A stretch of 64,000 nt of DNA from Psychrilyobacter piezotolerans (GCF_003391055.1 NZ_QUAJ01000009.1:1-64000), one strand, 5' to 3'. Shown: positions 16,650 to 26,382, counted from the first letter of the stretch. The notes: a model not told the origin generated them from the sequence alone. Numbers and translations: made by a program.

Positions 16650-17069
16650 ATGATGAATATAGCTGAAATAAAAAAAAGAATACCACATAGATACCCGTTT
16701 TTATTGGTAGACAGAGTTACAAAAATTGGAGAAACTACTTTGGAAGCCTACAAAAATGTAAGTGTAAATGAGGAGTTTTTCAATGGACATTTCCCTGATT
16801 TCCCAATTATGCCAGGAGTATTAATAGTAGAAGGAATGGCCCAAGCACTGGGATTATTAGTCAATGCAGATGATGAACCTATTACGCCTCTTTTTGCCTC
16901 AATTGAAAGTGCAAAATTTAAAAAACCTGTAGTACCTGGAGATAGATTGGTGTATGAAGTGGAAGTAATAAAAGCTAAGAGATCTATAGTAAAGGGTAGA
17001 GGAGTAGCAAAAGTAGATGGAGAGGTAGTAGCCACAGCAGATCTAATGTTTGCTATTATGAAAAAGTAG
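16650..17069 (+). CDS. fabZ: 3-hydroxyacyl-ACP dehydratase
   Basis: A 139-residue hot-dog fold enzyme of type II fatty-acid synthesis. The N-terminal [17 protein letters not shown], the catalytic His in [20 protein letters not shown] and the Glu of VEGMAQ are all present. Its place between lpxC and lpxA is the classical arrangement that balances 3-hydroxyacyl-ACP between membrane phospholipid and lipid A. Confidence 0.95.
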   Translation: MMNIAEIKKRIPHRYPFLLVDRVTKIGETTLEAYKNVSVNEEFFNGHFPDFPIMPGVLIVEGMAQALGLLVNADDEPITPLFASIESAKFKKPVVPGDRLVYEVEVIKAKRSIVKGRGVAKVDGEVVATADLMFAIMKK

Positions 17070-17080
17070 GGAGGAAATTC

Positions 17081-17854
17081 ATGGCTAACATACATAAAAC
17101 CGCAATCATTGGGGAGGGAGCTGTACTTGGCAAAAACGTAGAAATAGGTCCCTACAGTATCATTGGAAGCGAAGTAGTAATAGGGGATAACACCATAATT
17201 GAATCCCATGTTGTGATAGACGGAATTACTATAATAGGTAAGAATAATAAGATATACTCATACGCTTCAATAGGAAAGGAGTCACAGGACCTTAAATATA
17301 AGGGAGAGCCTACTAAGACCATAATAGGCGACAACAACAAGATAAGGGAATTTGTAACGATCCACAGGGGAACAGATGATAAGTGGGAAACGGTAATAGG
17401 TAACAATAACCTGCTTATGGTATATGTGCATGTAGCCCATGATGTCATCGTAGGAGATAACTGTATTTTGGCTAACAATGTAACCTTGGCAGGGCATGTA
17501 ACCGTGGGAGATTTCGCAATTATAGGCGGGCTTACCCCTGTACATCAATTTTGTAATATAGGAGCCCACAGTATGACCGGTGGAGGGTCTCTTATAGTCC
17601 AGGATGTACCTCCATATATTTTAGCAGAGGGATCCCGTGCAGTAGCCCGTGGATTAAACAGTGTAGGTCTTTCAAGAAGAGGTTTTTCAAAGGAAGATTT
17701 ATCCATATTAAAAAAAGTATATAGATTAATATTTAGATCTAAGATGCTGTTGAAGGATGCACTAGCTGAGATAGAGGAAACATATGGTGAAAATGAGTAT
17801 GTAAAAAACTTTGTAGAATTTATTAAAAACAGCAGCAGGGGGATTATCAAATAA
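17081..17854 (+). CDS. lpxA: UDP-N-acetylglucosamine O-acyltransferase
   Basis: First acyltransferase of lipid A synthesis. 257 residues with about ten hexapeptide repeats of a left-handed beta-helix (IGEGAVLGKNVEIGPYSIIG...), the catalytic-His segment MVYVHVAHDVIVGDN, and the helical C-terminal domain. Stop and start codons overlap as TAATG with lpxI. Confidence 0.95.
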   Translation: MANIHKTAIIGEGAVLGKNVEIGPYSIIGSEVVIGDNTIIESHVVIDGITIIGKNNKIYSYASIGKESQDLKYKGEPTKTIIGDNNKIREFVTIHRGTDDKWETVIGNNNLLMVYVHVAHDVIVGDNCILANNVTLAGHVTVGDFAIIGGLTPVHQFCNIGAHSMTGGGSLIVQDVPPYILAEGSRAVARGLNSVGLSRRGFSKEDLSILKKVYRLIFRSKMLLKDALAEIEETYGENEYVKNFVEFIKNSSRGIIK

Positions 17855-18657
17855 TGGAGAAGATAGCTGTTATTGTAGGGAATGGAGATCTTCCGGTAAA
17901 ATTTTTAGAATCTGCTAAAGAATATGGGATAGATCCATATCCAATAGGGCTGTTTGATACAGTATCAGAGAAGGTAAAGGCTCATCCTAATTATATAGAG
18001 ATGAATATAGGGGAGATGAAAAAAATACTTCTATATTTATTGACTAATAATATCCAAAAGATGGTTATGCTGGGAAAGGTTGAAAAAAAAATATTGTTTA
18101 ATGACCTTTGTTTAGACGAAGTAGGAGAGGAACTTCTAAAGAAGATGCCCGATAAAAAAGATGAAACTTTATTATTTGGTGTGATCTCTCTATTCAGGTT
18201 AAATGGCATAAAAGTACTGCCTCAAAACCACCTTATGAAAGATATGATGTTCTCTGAAAAAGTATATACAAAAACTATCCCCAGTGGGGATGAAAATAAA
18301 ACTATAAAAATAGGTATAGAGGGGGCCCGGGCTCTGACTATTATAGATGCAGGGCAGTGTGTGGTCTGTAAAGATGGCTCTATCATTACCCTGGAGGGTA
18401 TAGAAGGAACCGACAAAACTATTGAAAGGGCCTATGAGTATGCAGGGGATAACTGTATCCTGGTGAAGATGGCCAGACCCCAGCAGGATATGAGGGTAGA
18501 TATACCGGCAATTGGTTTGGATACAATAAAAAAAATAATATCTATCGGTGGAAAGGGTATAGTTGCGCAAGCTGAGAGGATGTTGTTTTTAGACAAAGAA
18601 GAGTGTATAAAATTAGCAGATGACAATAACATTTTCATTGTAGGAGTGAGGGTATAG
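17854..18657 (+). CDS. lpxI: UDP-2,3-diacylglucosamine pyrophosphatase, LpxI type
   Basis: A 267-residue DUF1009 protein that cleaves UDP-2,3-diacylglucosamine to lipid X; it replaces LpxH in alphaproteobacteria, fusobacteria and others. N-terminal IAVIVGNGDLPVKFLESAKE and C-terminal VKMARPQQDMRVDIPAIGLD and GIVAQAERMLFLDKEE segments mark the family. It overlaps lpxA by one base and precedes lpxB, which uses lipid X. Confidence 0.93.
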   Translation: MEKIAVIVGNGDLPVKFLESAKEYGIDPYPIGLFDTVSEKVKAHPNYIEMNIGEMKKILLYLLTNNIQKMVMLGKVEKKILFNDLCLDEVGEELLKKMPDKKDETLLFGVISLFRLNGIKVLPQNHLMKDMMFSEKVYTKTIPSGDENKTIKIGIEGARALTIIDAGQCVVCKDGSIITLEGIEGTDKTIERAYEYAGDNCILVKMARPQQDMRVDIPAIGLDTIKKIISIGGKGIVAQAERMLFLDKEECIKLADDNNIFIVGVRV

Positions 18658-18669
18658 AGGAGGGACAGT

Positions 18670-19740
18670 ATGAAGTATTTTGTTTCCACAGGTGAGATCT
18701 CAGGGGATCTCCACCTATCATATCTTGTAAATGCAATGAATAAAATTGACAACAATGCCAGTTTTTTTGGAGTAGCAGGTAAACATTCCAAGAAAGCTGG
18801 TGTTACTGTTATACAGGATATAGATGAATTAGCTGTAATGGGTTTTTGGGAAGCTTTAAAAAAGTATAAATTTTTAAAGAATAAAATCTACGAATATATA
18901 GAGTTTATTAAAAAAGAGGAGATCAAAAAAGTAATCCTAGTAGATTATGGAGGATTTAATCTGAAATTTATGGAACTTCTCCAAAAACATGTAGAGGACA
19001 TAGAGATATACTATTATATACCTCCTAAAGTTTGGGTTTGGGGAGAAAAACGTGTAGAAAAATTAAGACATGTAGATCATATAGTGGTTATATTTCCATG
19101 GGAAGTGGATTTTTATAAAAAACATGGGATAGATGTAGTCTATTATGGGAATCCATTTTTGGATATCTATAAACGGATAGATCAGAGGGGAGAGAAGATT
19201 CTTTTACTCCCCGGGAGCAGAAAAAAAGAGGTGCAGAACCTCCTCCCTGTAATGCTGGAAGTTGTGGAAAAATCTGCCAATGAAAATTTTATATTAAAAC
19301 TGGCTAAAATGGAACATCTGAAGTGGGTGGATCTGGATATAAGCAGATATAAAAACTTAGAGATCGTAGATAATTCGTCTCTTGGAGATGTTGTAAAGCG
19401 GTCTAAATATGCCATAGCGGCTTCAGGAACAGTAATATTGGAATTGGCACTTTTGGGATTGCCAGGGGTTGTGATCTATAAGATCGACAGATTGAGCGGA
19501 CTTATAGGGAAATATATATTAAAATTAAAATATGTATCTCTGCCTAACTTAGCCCTGGACAGGGAAGTTTATAGAGAACTTCTCCAAGGGGACTGCAATA
19601 GAGATAAGATCTTAGAAGCTATACAAAATATAGAAGATAACAGGGAATATTTTGAGGAGCAGATAGGTGAAATAATAGAAAAACTAGGCGGAAATAATAT
19701 AATAGAAAAGTATGCTAAATTCTTTTTGGAAGGAAAATAA
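18670..19740 (+). CDS. lpxB: Lipid-A-disaccharide synthase
   Basis: A 356-residue GT-B glycosyltransferase (GT19) condensing lipid X with UDP-diacylglucosamine. Motifs: VSTGEISGDLHLSYLVNAM, YYYIPPKVWVWGEKRVEKL, YYGNPFLD, ILLLPGSRKKEVQNLLPVML and the donor-site AIAASGTVILELALLGLPG. It follows lpxI by 12 bases. Confidence 0.95.
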   Translation: MKYFVSTGEISGDLHLSYLVNAMNKIDNNASFFGVAGKHSKKAGVTVIQDIDELAVMGFWEALKKYKFLKNKIYEYIEFIKKEEIKKVILVDYGGFNLKFMELLQKHVEDIEIYYYIPPKVWVWGEKRVEKLRHVDHIVVIFPWEVDFYKKHGIDVVYYGNPFLDIYKRIDQRGEKILLLPGSRKKEVQNLLPVMLEVVEKSANENFILKLAKMEHLKWVDLDISRYKNLEIVDNSSLGDVVKRSKYAIAASGTVILELALLGLPGVVIYKIDRLSGLIGKYILKLKYVSLPNLALDREVYRELLQGDCNRDKILEAIQNIEDNREYFEEQIGEIIEKLGGNNIIEKYAKFFLEGK

Positions 19741-19741
19741 T

Positions 19742-21499
19742 ATGAAAAAAATGAAATTAAAAGTTCAAAAAACATCTCTAAAAAAGATGTTTGACTATGG
19801 AATGCACTATAAATATAGATTTATGGTGATAGTGATATTATCTTTAATAGTAGGGTTGGGAAAGGCAGCACCGGCATACTTATCTAAATACCTCATGGAT
19901 AATGTACTCATAGCCAAAGATACGAAGATGCTGTTACTGGTGTCCGGTGGTTTAGTTATTTCAGCGGTTATAAAGGGTTTTTCCATGTATTATAAGGAAA
20001 CTTTTTCTTCCTATACAACGAGGTTGGTTGTCAGGGATATCCAGCAGGATATCTACAGGCATCTTCATAAATTAAGTCATTCTTATTTTGATAAAACTCC
20101 TCAGGGGGAGATAATGGCAAGGATAAGCGGAGATGCAGATAACCTGGGTAAGATCGGGTTTATGGTGTTTCAGATCCTGCCGGAATTCCTGACTGTAACG
20201 GTACTTCTTATAGGATTATTCAGGATCGATGTAATCCTTGCTCTAATGACCTTGGTGTTACTGCCTGCAATGATGATGATTTTAAAGAAAATTTTGAAAA
20301 AAATAAAGAAAACTGCCAGAAAAAGGCAGGATCAGCGGGGGGAATTAAATTCCCTTATCCAGGAATCTCTATCTGGAATCAGAGTGGTAAAAGCATTTGC
20401 TACTGAGCAGGATGAGATAAAAAAATATGAAGAAAAAAATATGGAAGTATTGAATACCGAATATAGAAATAAGAAGGTAGAGGCCAGAATTTCACCTATA
20501 AATGAAGTTGTAACCACTACTATAGTAGTGGGAGTACTGCTCTATGGGGGAAATAAGGTTATCATTGATGCTAACTTTACAGCTGGAGATCTTACTTCAT
20601 TTTTAACTTCACTGGGGCTTATGTTTGAGCCGCTTAAAAAGGTGATTAAAAGGGGTAGTGAACTGATGTCTATCATTCCTTCCGCTGACAGGGTAATGGA
20701 GCTCCTGGAGGAAGTACCGGAAGTAGTGGAGAAAAAAGATGCCGCAGACTACGGGGATCTTTCACCTAAGGTGAAATTTAAGGATTTAAAATTCAGATAT
20801 GGTAAAGACTTGGATTATGCCATAGATAATATTAATTTTGAAGCAAATGCCGGAGAGGTCGTAGCATTGGTAGGTAGAAGCGGAAGCGGAAAAACTACCC
20901 TGGTAAACTTAATTCCCAGGTTTTATGAGGTTGAAGAAGGTTCTATAACTATAGATGGTATGGATATAAGAGACCTGAAAATAAAGGAATTAAGAGATCA
21001 TATAGGAATAGTTCCCCAGGAGACATTCTTATTTAGCGGCAGTATCTATTCCAATATCCTCTACGGTGCAGGAAGAGATGTAACTAAAGAGGACGTCATA
21101 AATGCTGCTAAGATGGCCAATGCCCACAACTTTATAATAGAGTTTGAAAATGGATATGACCAAGAGGTAGGAGAACGGGGAACATTGTTGTCTGGCGGGC
21201 AGAAACAAAGGATAGCCATAGCAAGGGCACTCCTGAAAAATCCGGAAATCATGATCTTAGATGAGGCCACATCTGCACTGGACACAGAGTCTGAAAGACT
21301 GGTTCAAGACGCACTGGAAAAATTAATGGTAGGAAGAACAACCTTTGTAATAGCCCATAGATTATCTACAATAGTCAATGCAGATAAGATCGTAGTTATG
21401 GACAAGGGAAAAATAGCAGAGGCTGGAAGTCATGAGGAATTGTTATCCCATGGAGGAATCTATAAAAAGCTGTATGAAACACAATTTGGAGAAGAGTAA
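19742..21499 (+). CDS. msbA: Lipid A export ABC transporter (MsbA-like)
   Basis: A 585-residue half-transporter: a six-helix ABC membrane domain (about 1-330) and an ATPase domain with Walker A GRSGSGKTT, signature LLSGGQKQRIAIARAL and Walker B IMILDEATSALD. The start at 19742 fits a GGAAGG site; an in-frame ATG at 19712 lies inside lpxB. Terminal position in the lpx operon supports lipid A-core flipping rather than drug export. Confidence 0.9.
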   Translation: MKKMKLKVQKTSLKKMFDYGMHYKYRFMVIVILSLIVGLGKAAPAYLSKYLMDNVLIAKDTKMLLLVSGGLVISAVIKGFSMYYKETFSSYTTRLVVRDIQQDIYRHLHKLSHSYFDKTPQGEIMARISGDADNLGKIGFMVFQILPEFLTVTVLLIGLFRIDVILALMTLVLLPAMMMILKKILKKIKKTARKRQDQRGELNSLIQESLSGIRVVKAFATEQDEIKKYEEKNMEVLNTEYRNKKVEARISPINEVVTTTIVVGVLLYGGNKVIIDANFTAGDLTSFLTSLGLMFEPLKKVIKRGSELMSIIPSADRVMELLEEVPEVVEKKDAADYGDLSPKVKFKDLKFRYGKDLDYAIDNINFEANAGEVVALVGRSGSGKTTLVNLIPRFYEVEEGSITIDGMDIRDLKIKELRDHIGIVPQETFLFSGSIYSNILYGAGRDVTKEDVINAAKMANAHNFIIEFENGYDQEVGERGTLLSGGQKQRIAIARALLKNPEIMILDEATSALDTESERLVQDALEKLMVGRTTFVIAHRLSTIVNADKIVVMDKGKIAEAGSHEELLSHGGIYKKLYETQFGEE

Positions 21500-21545
21500 C
21501 CCTCTAGCCCTCTCCCCGAATAGGGGGAAAGGGTTTTGAGTTTGA
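21500..21545 (+). repeat. 'CCCTCTA...CTCTCC' dispersed hairpin repeat, possible terminator of the lpx operon
   Basis: Starts right at the msbA stop with CCCTCTAGCCCTCTCCCC and folds back with GGGGGAAAGGG before a TTTTGAG stretch. Relatives begin at 41263, 55794 and 58123, two of them also immediately after a stop codon (hisS, aspS). Confidence 0.6.
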
Positions 21546-21613
21546 ATTTAATTAAAAAGTTAATAAAAAGATTACGAAGTAATCTTTCTATTATATAAAA
21601 GGAGAAATAAATA

Positions 21614-22342
21614 ATGAGTATTTTAAGAGGCGATAAGAGAAAAAACAATGACTTAAGAGATGTTAAATTAATAACGGGATTCACAATTCATGCTGAAGGG
21701 TCGGTATTGATAGAGATGGGACATACTAAGGTAATTTGTACTGCATCTGTAAGTGAAAGTGTTCCAAGATTTTTAAAAAAGACAGGAAAAGGATGGCTTA
21801 CAGCAGAATATTCAATGTTACCGAGAGCTACTGAAGACAGAAACAGAAGAGAAGCTTCAATGGGTAAATTAGGTGGAAGAACTATGGAGATCCAAAGATT
21901 GATCGGGAGATCTCTTAGAGCATGTTTAGACATGGGTAAACTAGGGGAAAGAAGTATAACCATCGACTGTGACGTAATCCAAGCTGACGGTGGGACAAGA
22001 ACCGCTTCTATAACTGGTGGATATGTAGCTCTTGCTATAGCAATAAATAAATTAGTTGCAGATGGTAAGTTAGAAGAATCTCCATTAATCTCAAATGTAG
22101 CTGCTATCAGTGTAGGAGTAGTAGGAGGAGTTCCAATGTTAGACCTTAAATATACTGAGGATGCAAGTGCAGATGTAGATATGAACGTAATAATGAACTC
22201 TAAGATGGAATTTGTAGAAGTACAGGGAACAGGAGAGGAAACTACATTTACAAGAAAGGAATTAAATGACCTATTGGACCTGGCTGAAAAAGGGATCAAG
22301 GAATTATTTGAAATACAAAACGAAGCAATAGAGAGAGCATAA
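21614..22342 (+). CDS. rph: Ribonuclease PH
   Basis: A 242-residue phosphorolytic 3'-5' exoribonuclease that trims tRNA 3' ends. Family features: [75 protein letters not shown] and [17 protein letters not shown]. It follows the lpx operon after 114 bases and has a GGAG site at its start. Confidence 0.95.
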   Translation: MSILRGDKRKNNDLRDVKLITGFTIHAEGSVLIEMGHTKVICTASVSESVPRFLKKTGKGWLTAEYSMLPRATEDRNRREASMGKLGGRTMEIQRLIGRSLRACLDMGKLGERSITIDCDVIQADGGTRTASITGGYVALAIAINKLVADGKLEESPLISNVAAISVGVVGGVPMLDLKYTEDASADVDMNVIMNSKMEFVEVQGTGEETTFTRKELNDLLDLAEKGIKELFEIQNEAIERA

Positions 22343-22349
22343 AAAAAGA

Positions 22350-22393
22350 AAAAAATATCTCCTGCATTGATTTGTAGGAGATATATTTTTTTT
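22350..22393 (+). terminator. Terminator after rph
   Basis: ATATCTCCT (22355-22363) pairs with AGGAGATAT (22376-22384), then ATTTTTTTT. Confidence 0.85.
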
Positions 22394-22416
22394 ACGAACC
22401 TTTAATGTGGTATAAT
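22388..22416 (+). promoter_or_regulatory. Extended -10 promoter before the 28-residue gene and rdgB
   Basis: TGGTATAAT with a perfect TATAAT at 22411-22416; the -35 region (22388-22393, TTTTTT) is poor. It overlaps the rph terminator T-run and leaves a leader of about 115 bases. Confidence 0.5.
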
Positions 22417-22538
22417 TAAAATATAGTTGCAATAATAAATATTGAATTAAATTTTAATAAAAAATCATTATTAATGTTTTTCTAATTTTTGCAGTGGCTG
22501 TCAAATTGTGAATATCCACAGATAGAGAGGTGATAATT

Positions 22539-22625
22539 ATGTTTAATACTACAAAAATACTAATGTTATTTTGGCTGGGAGTGCTTTTTATTTGGTGCCT
22601 TATAAATGCCAATAAAGAAGACTAA
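22539..22625 (+). CDS. Small single-pass membrane protein, 28 residues
   Basis: An ATG frame of 28 codons preceded by GAGAGGTGATAATT, a good ribosome site at normal distance. The product reads MFNTTKILMLFWLGVLFIWC followed by LINANKED: one hydrophobic helix with a charged tail, the build of many bacterial small membrane proteins. It lies downstream of an extended -10 promoter and 62 bases before rdgB. The function is unknown; it could also act as a leader for rdgB. Confidence 0.6.
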   Translation: MFNTTKILMLFWLGVLFIWCLINANKED

Positions 22626-22687
22626 AAAATTAAATGAACTAGAAATAGTGCATATATAGCTCTATTTCATTATACAAGGAGAAAAAG

Positions 22688-23266
22688 ATGAAAAAATTAT
22701 TTTTAGCTACAGGAAATAAGAAAAAAATAAAGGAGATATCTGAAATCTTAGATGGATATGAGATCCTTTCCATAAATGACGGATATACAATTCCAGATGT
22801 GGTAGAGGATAAAGATACCTTTGAAGGAAACAGCCAGAAGAAAGCCTTAGAGATAGCCAAAGCTGTAGGTATGCCAGTCATTGCAGATGACAGCGGATTG
22901 TGCGTAAATGCTCTAGGAGGAGCTCCTGGGATATATTCAGCCAGGTATTCTGGAGAAAATGCTACAGATAAGACAAATAATATTAAATTGATCCGGGAAC
23001 TAAAAGGAAAAGAGGATAAAAGTGCTAAATTCGTATGTGTTATAACTCTAGCAAAACCAAATGGTGAATACCATAGTTTCAGGGGAGAGGTAGAAGGGGT
23101 AATAGTAGAAAAGCCGGGGGGAACAGATGGATTTGGATATGACCCTCATTTCTATATTGAAAAATATGGTAAAACTTTTGCTGAGATTCCAGAGATAAAG
23201 AAAGAGATCAGTCATAGAGCTAAGGCACTGAAAAAATTACAGGCAGAGATTGATAGATATTTATAA
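22688..23266 (+). CDS. rdgB: dITP/XTP pyrophosphatase (HAM1/RdgB)
   Basis: A 192-residue house-cleaning enzyme hydrolysing non-canonical purine NTPs to monophosphates. Markers: FLATGNKKKIKEISEIL at the N-terminus, the metal-binding ADDSGLCVNALGGAPGIYSA, and GGTDGFGYDPHFYIE. A strong terminator follows. Confidence 0.95.
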   Translation: MKKLFLATGNKKKIKEISEILDGYEILSINDGYTIPDVVEDKDTFEGNSQKKALEIAKAVGMPVIADDSGLCVNALGGAPGIYSARYSGENATDKTNNIKLIRELKGKEDKSAKFVCVITLAKPNGEYHSFRGEVEGVIVEKPGGTDGFGYDPHFYIEKYGKTFAEIPEIKKEISHRAKALKKLQAEIDRYL

Positions 23267-23267
23267 A

Positions 23268-23318
23268 AAAAAAGGGCGACCCAAGTAGATTTTCTACTTG
23301 GGTCACCCTCTTTTTATT
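23268..23318 (+). terminator. Strong terminator after rdgB
   Basis: A 16-bp stem (GGGCGACCCAAGTAGA with TCTACTTGGGTCACCC, one mismatch) at 23274-23308, followed by TCTTTTT; A-rich on the other side. Confidence 0.9.
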
Positions 23319-23443
23319 TGTATATGATTATACTAACTCCTATTAACTAAAGTACTCTTTAATTTAAAAATATCGATAAAAATTGATGAATCGACTAAAA
23401 TTAAAGAAGGCTGGTGATTTAAAAGTTTAAAGTGTTAGGAGTT

Positions 23444-24034
23444 TTATTTTATAAATCCCATTAATCTTTTAATATTGGTTGTATTTTCTTTTGAAGTAAG
23501 AAGTTCTAATAGAGTAAAAGCAACATCAAATGCAGTGGATGGATTATATGAAGTAATTATATTGTTATCAATAACTATAGATTGGTCTGCTATTACATTT
23601 GCACTAAAATCAGATAATTGCTTCTGACGCTTTTTATTATTGAGATTATAAGTAGTTGCATTTCTTCCATTAAGAACACCACTTTTTCCAATAGGAAGTG
23701 CAGCAACACAAATGGAAGCTATAATTTTACCCTGTTTATCAAATTTTTTGATAACATCTAAAAAGTCTTCACTAAAAGCATCTTTGTAGAACCCTGCCTC
23801 TTCAAAGCCGCCAGGAATTGCCAATGCATCAAATTCGTCAACATTTATATCTCTGATATGCATTTCTGGGGTAACTGTAAAATTCCACGTACATTTTAAT
23901 GTGTCTTTCGTACCTGCTGTAATTAACTCTGTATTACCATCGCCTTCAAATTGATTCCAACCCATTACATCTGTAAAAACAGCTGCTTCAACTGCTTCAA
24001 ATCCATCAGCAAGTAACAAACAAATTTTCTTCAT
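23444..24034 (-). CDS. DJ-1/PfpI family protein (YajL-like)
   Basis: A 196-residue class I glutamine-amidotransferase-like fold. The N-terminus KKICLLLADGFEAVEAAVFTD, the ALAIPGGFEEAGFYKD loop with the conserved Glu, and the nucleophile elbow IIASICVAALPIGKSG with its Cys are those of DJ-1 proteins. Members act as chaperones, deglycase/glyoxalase-like enzymes or redox sensors; the assay-level role is not readable here. It is divergent from a LysR gene, which probably controls it. Confidence 0.88.
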   Translation of the reverse strand: MKKICLLLADGFEAVEAAVFTDVMGWNQFEGDGNTELITAGTKDTLKCTWNFTVTPEMHIRDINVDEFDALAIPGGFEEAGFYKDAFSEDFLDVIKKFDKQGKIIASICVAALPIGKSGVLNGRNATTYNLNNKKRQKQLSDFSANVIADQSIVIDNNIITSYNPSTAFDVAFTLLELLTSKENTTNIKRLMGFIK

Positions 24035-24138
24035 AATAACTTCTCCTTTTGTTAAAAAATATTTACAAATAAAATAATTTATATTATTATGATAACATAA
24101 GTTATTAGTTCGGTAAAATCAAAATAATAGAAATTAAT

Positions 24139-24155
24139 GTTCGTAAAATACGAAC
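24139..24155. promoter_or_regulatory. Candidate LysR operator between the DJ-1 gene and its divergent regulator
   Basis: A perfect 7-bp inverted repeat GTTCGTA-AAA-TACGAAC, containing the T-N11-A pattern of LysR boxes. A partial copy (GTTCGGTAAAAT) lies about 30 bases away, near 24107. Confidence 0.55.
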
Positions 24156-24181
24156 CTATTAAATGAAAGGAGGTTAAATAA

Positions 24182-25063
24182 ATGGAAATACGTAAATTTC
24201 AAACATTTAAAAAAGTAGTTGAACTTAAAAGTTTTTCTAAAGCAGCGGAGAGTTTATATTATGGAAAATCCACTGTTAGTGAGCACATACAATCCCTTGA
24301 AAGAGAGGTAGGAGCACCTCTTTTTGATCGTCTTGGAAAAACAATAAATGTAACAGATACAGGAAATGAATTATACAAGTATGTAGTTGAGTTACTGAAT
24401 ACTTATGATATAATTAAGAATATTTCAGTAGATACAATAGATACAAAAGGAGAGTTAAATATCGGTGTTTCGGAGTCGCTGGTCATATATCGTTTAAATT
24501 CAGGATTGTCTCAATTTAATCGTGCCTATCCAAATGTTAATTTAAAAATTATAAGTGATAATTGTTATAAGCTTAGAGAAAGATTATATGCTGGTGAGCT
24601 TGACCTTATCATTACATTAGAACCTAAAACGAATTTTGAAGATTTAATAACTCATAAAATTAGTGAAGAAAATCTTGTATTTATAAGTGGTAAAGAGTTT
24701 GATATTAAAAATATTAATAGAGAAAATAAAGGTGAGATAGAGAAAAAGTGTTTTATTTTTACAGAAAAAGAATGCTCTTTAAGACGATTTTTTCAAAACT
24801 ATCTCTACAATATAGATGTTTCGCCGTTAAGAACATTAGAGTTTTCAAGTATTGAAGCCGTAAAGCAATGTGTGGTAAGTAATCTTGGAGTAAGCTTACT
24901 ACCTCAATTTTGTGTAGAAGATTTAATAGAAGCTAAAAAGATTAGAGTTATTAAGGGAAATAGGGATAAAATTAAATTTTCAACTCAGATATCGTATCAT
25001 AAAAATAAATGGTTATCACCATTGCTGAATGAATTTATGAAGCATATTATTAAAATAAACTAA
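24182..25063 (+). CDS. LysR-family transcriptional regulator
   Basis: A 293-residue LTTR. The N-terminal helix-turn-helix is clear (FQTFKKVVELKSFSKAAESLYYGKST in two parts, then SEHIQSLEREVGAPLFDRLG), followed by a periplasmic-binding-protein-like effector domain from about residue 90. The start follows an AAAGGAGGTTAAATAA site. Divergent from the DJ-1 gene with a palindrome between, so self- and neighbour-control is the natural inference. The effector is unknown. Confidence 0.9.
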   Translation: MEIRKFQTFKKVVELKSFSKAAESLYYGKSTVSEHIQSLEREVGAPLFDRLGKTINVTDTGNELYKYVVELLNTYDIIKNISVDTIDTKGELNIGVSESLVIYRLNSGLSQFNRAYPNVNLKIISDNCYKLRERLYAGELDLIITLEPKTNFEDLITHKISEENLVFISGKEFDIKNINRENKGEIEKKCFIFTEKECSLRRFFQNYLYNIDVSPLRTLEFSSIEAVKQCVVSNLGVSLLPQFCVEDLIEAKKIRVIKGNRDKIKFSTQISYHKNKWLSPLLNEFMKHIIKIN

Positions 25064-25214
25064 AGGATATTTATATTTGTTTGGCGAAAAAGGCTTTTCA
25101 TAAAGTTATTAAGGGGTTTCAAATTCAATGTAAATTTAATATTATTCTTCCTAGTGATAAAAGTGATATACAGAAAGAGAGCTAAAGTTTTATACTATAA
25201 CCTGGAAAGTGGAC

Positions 25215-25256
25215 ACTAAAAAAAGCAGGAGATTCTGTTTAGAATCTCCTGCTTTA
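25215..25256 (-). terminator. Terminator of the PfkB-family kinase gene
   Basis: A 15-bp perfect stem (25222-25236 with 25241-25255, loop GTTT). On the minus strand it ends in GCTTTTTTTAG; on the plus strand the T-run is weak. Confidence 0.85.
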
Positions 25257-25281
25257 AATCTTTAATTTATTCATCTATTTT

Positions 25282-26241
25282 TTAGATGAATTTTTCTTCC
25301 CATGAGACGTCCCTCATAGTTTTAGCAATTTTCATAAGATCCATGTCGGGATGGATAGTCCCTTCATAGGAGATGGTAATAATAGACATGGTCATAGAAA
25401 ACTTTACAATTTCCTCCATATCCATATCGTTCATATATCCGAATCCCAGTCCGGCCACAAAGGAATCCCCTGCACCTGTTACGTTTTTAACGGTTACATT
25501 ACAGGCTTTGACCTTTCCGCTGGATATTCCATCGGTATAGTACACCCCTTCAGAATCTAAACTTATAAATACTTTTTTTACACCTAAGTTTAAAAAATAT
25601 TCTCCGGCTTTCTTTAGATCTTCATCTGTGTCTATAGAAAACCCAGTCAAGATTTCAGCTTCATTTTTATTTGGTTTTATTGTATGAAAATAGCCGATTA
25701 GATGCTTTATCTTCTCAGCCTTCTCAGAAGATACCGGATCTAAGATGAATTTAGTTTTACCAGTAAACTTTTTTAAGATATACTCTAAATTTTCGGGATC
25801 ATCAGCATCTAAGAATGTGTATTCTGCATCTTCAATTAAGTGAGATTTAGAATCGATAAAATCTGTATTCATAGCACTGATACTTTCCATATCTGCCACT
25901 GCTGAAACCATTTCTCCAAATTGATCCAATATAGCCAAATAACTTGGTGTTCTTCCACCCTCTAAAATAAGAGAATCTTCCATATCATACCCTATCAGCT
26001 CTGAATGGTCCAACATAGCACGACCCTTTTCATCGTCTCCTAAGATAGAAATAAACTTGGTATTTAGACCAATTCTAGCCATATTTTCTGCAATGTTTCT
26101 AGAGACACCACCAAAGGCCATCCTTACTTTTCCAGGATTAGAGTCTTTCACCCTGTATTTTACCCCAACATTACAAATTCCAAATATGTCTACAACTGAT
26201 GCTCCAAATACCAAAATATATGGTTTATTTTTCTTATACAT
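25282..26241 (-). CDS. PfkB-family sugar/nucleoside kinase (pseudouridine-kinase-like)
   Basis: A 319-residue ribokinase fold. It has the N-terminal VFGASVVDIFG, the substrate-binding GGVSRNIAENMARIG (PfkB signature 1), and the anion-hole/catalytic VTGAGDSFVAGLGFG (signature 2). The pattern of the first signature and the VDIFG start resemble PsuK/YeiC pseudouridine kinases, but no psuG glycosidase is adjacent, so the substrate is uncertain. AGGAGTAGGGAG precedes the ATG. Confidence 0.82.
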   Translation of the reverse strand: MYKKNKPYILVFGASVVDIFGICNVGVKYRVKDSNPGKVRMAFGGVSRNIAENMARIGLNTKFISILGDDEKGRAMLDHSELIGYDMEDSLILEGGRTPSYLAILDQFGEMVSAVADMESISAMNTDFIDSKSHLIEDAEYTFLDADDPENLEYILKKFTGKTKFILDPVSSEKAEKIKHLIGYFHTIKPNKNEAEILTGFSIDTDEDLKKAGEYFLNLGVKKVFISLDSEGVYYTDGISSGKVKACNVTVKNVTGAGDSFVAGLGFGYMNDMDMEEIVKFSMTMSIITISYEGTIHPDMDLMKIAKTMRDVSWEEKFI

Positions 26242-26382
26242 AAACTACTCCCTACTCCTTTATTTTAAAAAATACTATCTATTTTATCACGTTTTCAAAA
26301 TAATTTAAAGGCGTATAGTATATTGAACACCTATTTTTATTACAAATTTTTAATTTTATATTCTTTATGATTAAAAATTATC

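Noticed and set aside
21688-22299. 203-codon open frame antisense to rph
   Set aside because: RNase PH on the plus strand is unmistakable; the antisense product is low-complexity Ser/Pro-rich with no start signal.
25080-25184. Short open stretch after the LysR gene (…GFQIQCKFNIILPSDKSD…) that might be a gene remnant
   Set aside because: No start codon with ribosome site, no family recognised; too short to call even as a pseudogene.
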